DNA of 64,000 nt from Yponomeuta sedellus (taxonomy: Eukaryota > Arthropoda > Insecta > Lepidoptera > Yponomeutidae): positions 17,901,214-17,965,213 of the forward strand of contig OW203721.1 in assembly GCA_934045075.1 (NCBI GenBank), given 5' to 3'. The notes under the pieces are model-generated. The model saw only the letters and a list, made by a program, of their open reading frames with translations, made no database searches and was not told where the DNA came from. Positions 61,301-64,000 of this stretch are shown piece by piece. A program made the translations under genes and the position numbers. The first letter of the stretch is position 1. Each line of letters opens with the position of its first letter.

Positions 61301-63326
61301 CTGGCTTTAGTGGAATTGTATCATTTATTTCATCGCAATAACGAATCTCGTTTGCCATCGTTACGCTAATAAAAAACCGGCCAAATGCAATTCATAATAA
61401 TAGTTTAAGAATCGTGTCTCGCAGATATTTCCGAGCTTTTCTTGAACTTCAATGGCATTTTTATGATTTAATTATAAATGTTTAGTTTTCAGGTTATTCC
61501 TGTATTTGTAGTCAATATTTCTTGCTAAATTTCATAGTTCTAGGTCAGCGGGGAGTACCTAACCTAAGAATCATGTTTCTCTTGAGTCGACTCTCAAATA
61601 TAGATAGAGAACACTTTATTGCACAACCAGAGAAAAGAATACAATTATGATTTCTTAAATATAAGTAATGTGTATAACTTACATTGGCGTTCTTATCGCT
61701 TAGAGCGATCTCTTCCAGACAACCTTTGGATATACGTTTTTTGCGGCATAGACGGCCGTAGTTTTTGTTGCCCTAACTTAACAGTTGGATTTTTTCACAA
61801 CTTCATCGGCTTGTAGAGCTGAGTACACGGTTTCAACTCGATACCTCAACGCGTTTCCGAGATAAAGAGTCTTGTCAGAGAGACCGACGGACGGACACAA
61901 AGTGATCCTATAAGGGTTCCTTTTTTTTGAGATACAGAACTCAAAAAAACTATAAAAAGGAACTGCAATCCCTTTGCTTCAGGTGCTGCGACCAAACCCC
62001 GACGGCAACGAGAGCCAAGTGTGTCTTTTCATCATCCAACTGCTGCTTCTGAAAGGCTCCGAGCTGAGGAACCGGGCGCAGGATTTCGTCAAAGAGAACT
62101 CTCCAGAACACTGGAAGCAGAACAACTGGTAATGGGAATTGGTTTACTCTTAGGAATTCGATCATAAGATCCCAGATCCCAATAGACGAGAAACGTAAAA
62201 TTTCGCAGGTAGCTTTGATTGGTTCTTGGCATTCGGTTTACGCAGCGTTTATTGATTAGTTCGAGTGTGTATACGATATTTCGATGCGTGATGCGTCTTC
62301 TGCCATTACTTCACTTACATAATGTAAGTGTAATAAATAAGAGTCCCGCCGCTAAATTTACATCACCTTCACTCAGGTACGACAAGCACCTGGCGTTCCA
62401 TAGGAAGTATCCCGAGAAGTTTGCACCTGAGGAGGCGAGCGGCGCCTACGGGGGTCCTATCCCGGTGTACCTTAGTAACGTCTGTCTGCGAATCCTGCCA
62501 GTGCTGGACATAATAGTCCACCGGCATCTGGAGATCCCGCAGGTAGCCAAGAACCTGGAGCAGCTGCTTGAACATCTGGGCTACCTGTACAAGTTCCATG
62601 GTAATTAATCAGTCTGTACTTGTCCGTCGCTGGAGATAGACCTTCCTTATAGAAGAAGAAATACCTTCTTTATGTCCTCTGGCGTCCTAATCCAGTCAGC
62701 AAAGCAGCAGCAGCAAAAATTAAATTGGTCTGATAACAAAAAAAAACTTCATCCATTTTCTTATCAAGGTGCAGATGCATAAAAACATTATTTTACTAGA
62801 TAAAATATTAAACAATTATTTTCCTCTCGCTCACACGATCTGGGTGGCGAAATTATGTGTAAGCCACTGGCAAATAGTTGTACACATGCTTTTTTTTATT
62901 TGACTGAGATAATTAACATTGGGTTTGACGATAACTCGAGATCGTCCGATTTCGACTTAAGTTAGTATTTACCCTCATCATATTCTTTTCTTCCCATTCT
63001 GCCGGCCAGTGAAAAACACCTATTGTTTTGATTTTATATCGGTATCTTCCCAACAACACCTCCACATAACACCTACTCATTCACAGATCGTCCCGTAACA
63101 TTCATATACAACACGCTGCACTACTACGAGACAAAACTCCGTGACAAAGCGATGCTAAAGAAGAAACTGGTGAACGCCGTACTGGGGTCGCTAAAAGACG
63201 TCCGGCCTCCGCTCTGGGCCACGACGGAGGCTTTCCAGGCATACCTCTCCAAAAGCGACGCTGACGCAGCCGCCTGGGTGCCGGACCTAAACTACTACCT
63301 GTCCTTGATCAAGAGAATGGTGGACT
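52302..63326 (+). CDS. MED23: Mediator complex subunit 23, N-terminal and central part; gene continues past the window
   Basis: Exons: 52302-52585, 53072-53204, 53291-54246, 54329-54729, 55088-55262, 56029-56204, 57236-57354, 58484-58671, 60499-60682, 61983-62128, 62377-62600, 63087-63326. All splice sites are GT-AG and the phases agree, giving about 1,075 aa (human 1,368). Conserved blocks include RRIIGGVDYKGVRE, ASLLPAYFIVTEI, LLRHVLQQPYSRDMVCSMLG, GRDHLMWVLLQFISGSIQ, RIALLCNAYSTNQ, ALVETYSRLLVYTEIESLGI, SYRIHHIQPHYRV, EEEYRKWTSMANDNDIITHF and VNAVLGSLKDVRPPLW. MED23 is a tail-module subunit that links activators such as ERK-phosphorylated ELK1 to RNA polymerase II in animals. The start could be Met at 52302 or 52320 (MSLQLLQRVESVEEAF). 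The last exon is taken to end at 63326 (GAC T|GTATCC), where the family continues with Thr or Ser; this donor is the least certain splice site. Confidence 0.95.
55449..55697 (+). repeat. Coding-like repeat fragment before an ATGT microsatellite (MED23 intron 5)
   Basis: An open frame reads QYIANVSGRAGKGRPRRTYI, DVLAKGKIKSTRNRRACMQR and DRGKWQSLVSAYPSGIQA. It has the feel of a conserved retroelement protein C-terminus but the family was not recognised. A related DNA stretch (GGAGGGGCTGGTAAGGAACGTC-like) occurs at about 5745-5800 in SND1 intron 5. Confidence 0.5.
55700..55832. repeat. Long (ATGT)n microsatellite
   Basis: About 33 near-perfect TATG/ATGT units with one ATAT interruption near 55820. 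Overlapping ORFs here on both strands are only translations of the repeat. Confidence 0.97.
56949..57001. repeat. Near-perfect palindrome in MED23 intron 6
   Basis: GGATTCTAATTTTGAATCAC and its reverse complement (GTGATTCAATTTTAGAATCC) flank an 11-13 bp CG-containing centre. It is part of a repeat-like stretch (about 56880-57065) with TCGCT/CGCTCG motifs; element type unknown. Confidence 0.7.
57497..57580 (+). repeat. RTE-type LINE 3' fragment (MED23 intron 7)
   Basis: AGAGAAGGCCTATGCCCACC-AGTGGGACGT followed by ATATAGGCTGCAATATTATT. It includes an internal repeat of ACGTACTCGTAT and an ATT-type tail. Same 3' family as at 6690. Confidence 0.7.
57755..57845 (-). repeat. tRNA-derived SINE, copy 2 (MED23 intron 7)
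   Basis: On the minus strand a B-box-like GGATTCGAATCCCGGT and a body CTGTTTTCGAAGTTACGCAC follow an A-box region GCGGCGGTAAAACG. It matches the SINE copies at 18172 and 59154. Confidence 0.7.
59154..59290 (+). repeat. tRNA-derived SINE, copy 3 (MED23 intron 8)
   Basis: Head ACGGCTGTAGAACGCCGGTC and a damaged B box GGGTTCGTAACC, then TTGTTTTCTAAGTTACGTAC. It matches the bodies of the other two copies in order and spacing. Confidence 0.7.
59353..59502. mobile_element. 150-bp MITE (MED23 intron 8)
   Basis: Inverted ends of about 40 bp: GGCCGGTTTCTGAATTGAGA at the left and the reverse complement GGCCGGTTTCTGAATTAAGA at the right, flanked by TA at 59351-59352 and 59503-59504. The centre is pyrimidine-rich. 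It has no ORF. Confidence 0.85.
61600..61980. repeat. LINE 3'-end debris directly before MED23 exon 10
   Basis: CACTTTATTGCACAACC at about 61609-61625 is a reverse-oriented LINE tail. 61855-61930 (GAGAGACCGACGGACGGACA, then TATAAGGGTTCC) is the AAGGGTTCC-type 3' end in plus orientation. The latter finishes about 50 bp before the exon 10 acceptor at 61982. Confidence 0.5.
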
Positions 63327-64000
63327 GTATCCTTTTTCATTGTCGAATGTTCATGTTACCGCTTAAGACTAGCTCAGGGTGAATCGATATCAAAGACGAC
63401 CACAGTAGACTTGTGTGTGCTTTACAGCTTAGAGTAAGAGTAAGTAAAAATCGCAAGTGAAACGATTGTTCTATTCATTATAATTATTGATAATTGTTAA
63501 AATAAACAAAAACACCATCGGTTTTTACAAAACGCGATCCTTTTAATGTTTAAAAAAATCGTGTTTGTATATAAGATCGTATCTCCCAACATTGAGGAAA
63601 AAATCAATAAATTATAGCAAATTTTTTTACGGGATTTGTAAAATGTAAAACCAACTCAAGTGGACAACATAGGAGACAGTCAATTGATTGTTATAGTTTC
63701 ACCATGCCCATCCGCCATACTGTCCGCGAATAGCACAAAGCCCGTCCCGTCTCCCACTTAAACGGCTCTTTGTGAAAAAGGGGCGTAGCACTATTAACGA
63801 ATTAAAAGCGAAACTGTCACAGCTAAGTAGGCATCAATCATTTTAAGCCAACTTAGCAAACCTTCGAATATTTTCTCGGTTAACCGACGTTTAATAAAAA
63901 CCCAACTGGCGTGGTCCTACACGTACTTGGTCACTTTACGCAATCATTTGAATGTCTTCAACGTTCGTCTACCGTGAAAAAAATCAGGCGTGATTTGGCT
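63327..64000 (+). other. MED23 intron 12, no further exon seen
   Basis: The next conserved MED23 block (around a DWRFNEFPN-type motif) is not found before the window ends, so the remaining exons lie downstream. Confidence 0.6.

Noticed and set aside
1..64000. CRISPR array, operon or integrated virus
   Set aside because: No spaced direct repeats, no prokaryotic gene organisation, and no viral structural or replication genes were seen; the FP-like domain belongs to a LINE ORF1.

Overview
The window looks like nuclear DNA of a moth or butterfly (Lepidoptera). It is AT-rich, with short GC-richer exons bounded by GT-AG introns. Introns and spacers are packed with repeats of kinds common in lepidopteran genomes: RTE-type LINE 3' ends with GAT-repeat tails, LINE tails ending in an AAGGGTTCC-type motif, tRNA-derived SINEs and TA-flanked MITEs. 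There is no operon-like or prokaryotic structure and no CRISPR array. The order is inferred from gene and repeat type; the species cannot be named from sequence alone.

Three conserved single-copy host genes form the backbone. (1) SND1 (Tudor-SN), plus strand, 2397-18582, is complete in 11 exons (894 aa). (2) ABHD13, an alpha/beta hydrolase, minus strand, 34989 down to 27992, is complete in 5 exons (336 aa). (3) MED23, a Mediator subunit, plus strand, starts at about 52302 and runs off the right edge; 12 exons (about 1,075 aa) are present. All exon joins were worked out by hand from splice sites and reading phase, and the phases close. The three genes belong to unrelated processes (RNA handling, membrane-linked hydrolase, transcription), so their adjacency is not evidence of a shared pathway.

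Most of the rest is transposable elements. SND1 introns hold a 3.4-kb DNA transposon with an intact spliced transposase that joins a DDE domain to a C-terminal SWIM zinc finger (11007-14437). They also hold a 1.5-kb Tc1/mariner-related element with a D-82-E catalytic spacing and near-perfect 43-bp inverted repeats (16557-18064). Between SND1 and ABHD13 is a PIF/Harbinger element with both partner genes intact (20232-23950). ABHD13 intron 1 holds a Transib element with a perfect 5-bp target duplication whose transposase is internally deleted (32586-34766). Between ABHD13 and MED23 lie a broken THAP-domain gene, a hAT remnant, several MITEs, a LINE relic, a nearly intact LINE with an ORF2 interrupted by a single stop (about 44360-48930), and a second D-82-E-type transposase relic (50515-51034). 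MED23 introns carry SINEs, a 150-bp MITE, a long ATGT microsatellite and LINE 3' ends.

The strongest candidates for something unusual are the DDE-SWIM transposase, the D-82-E element family (two copies of different age), and the Transib deletion derivative with heptamer-like ends. None is claimed as a new system without database comparison.
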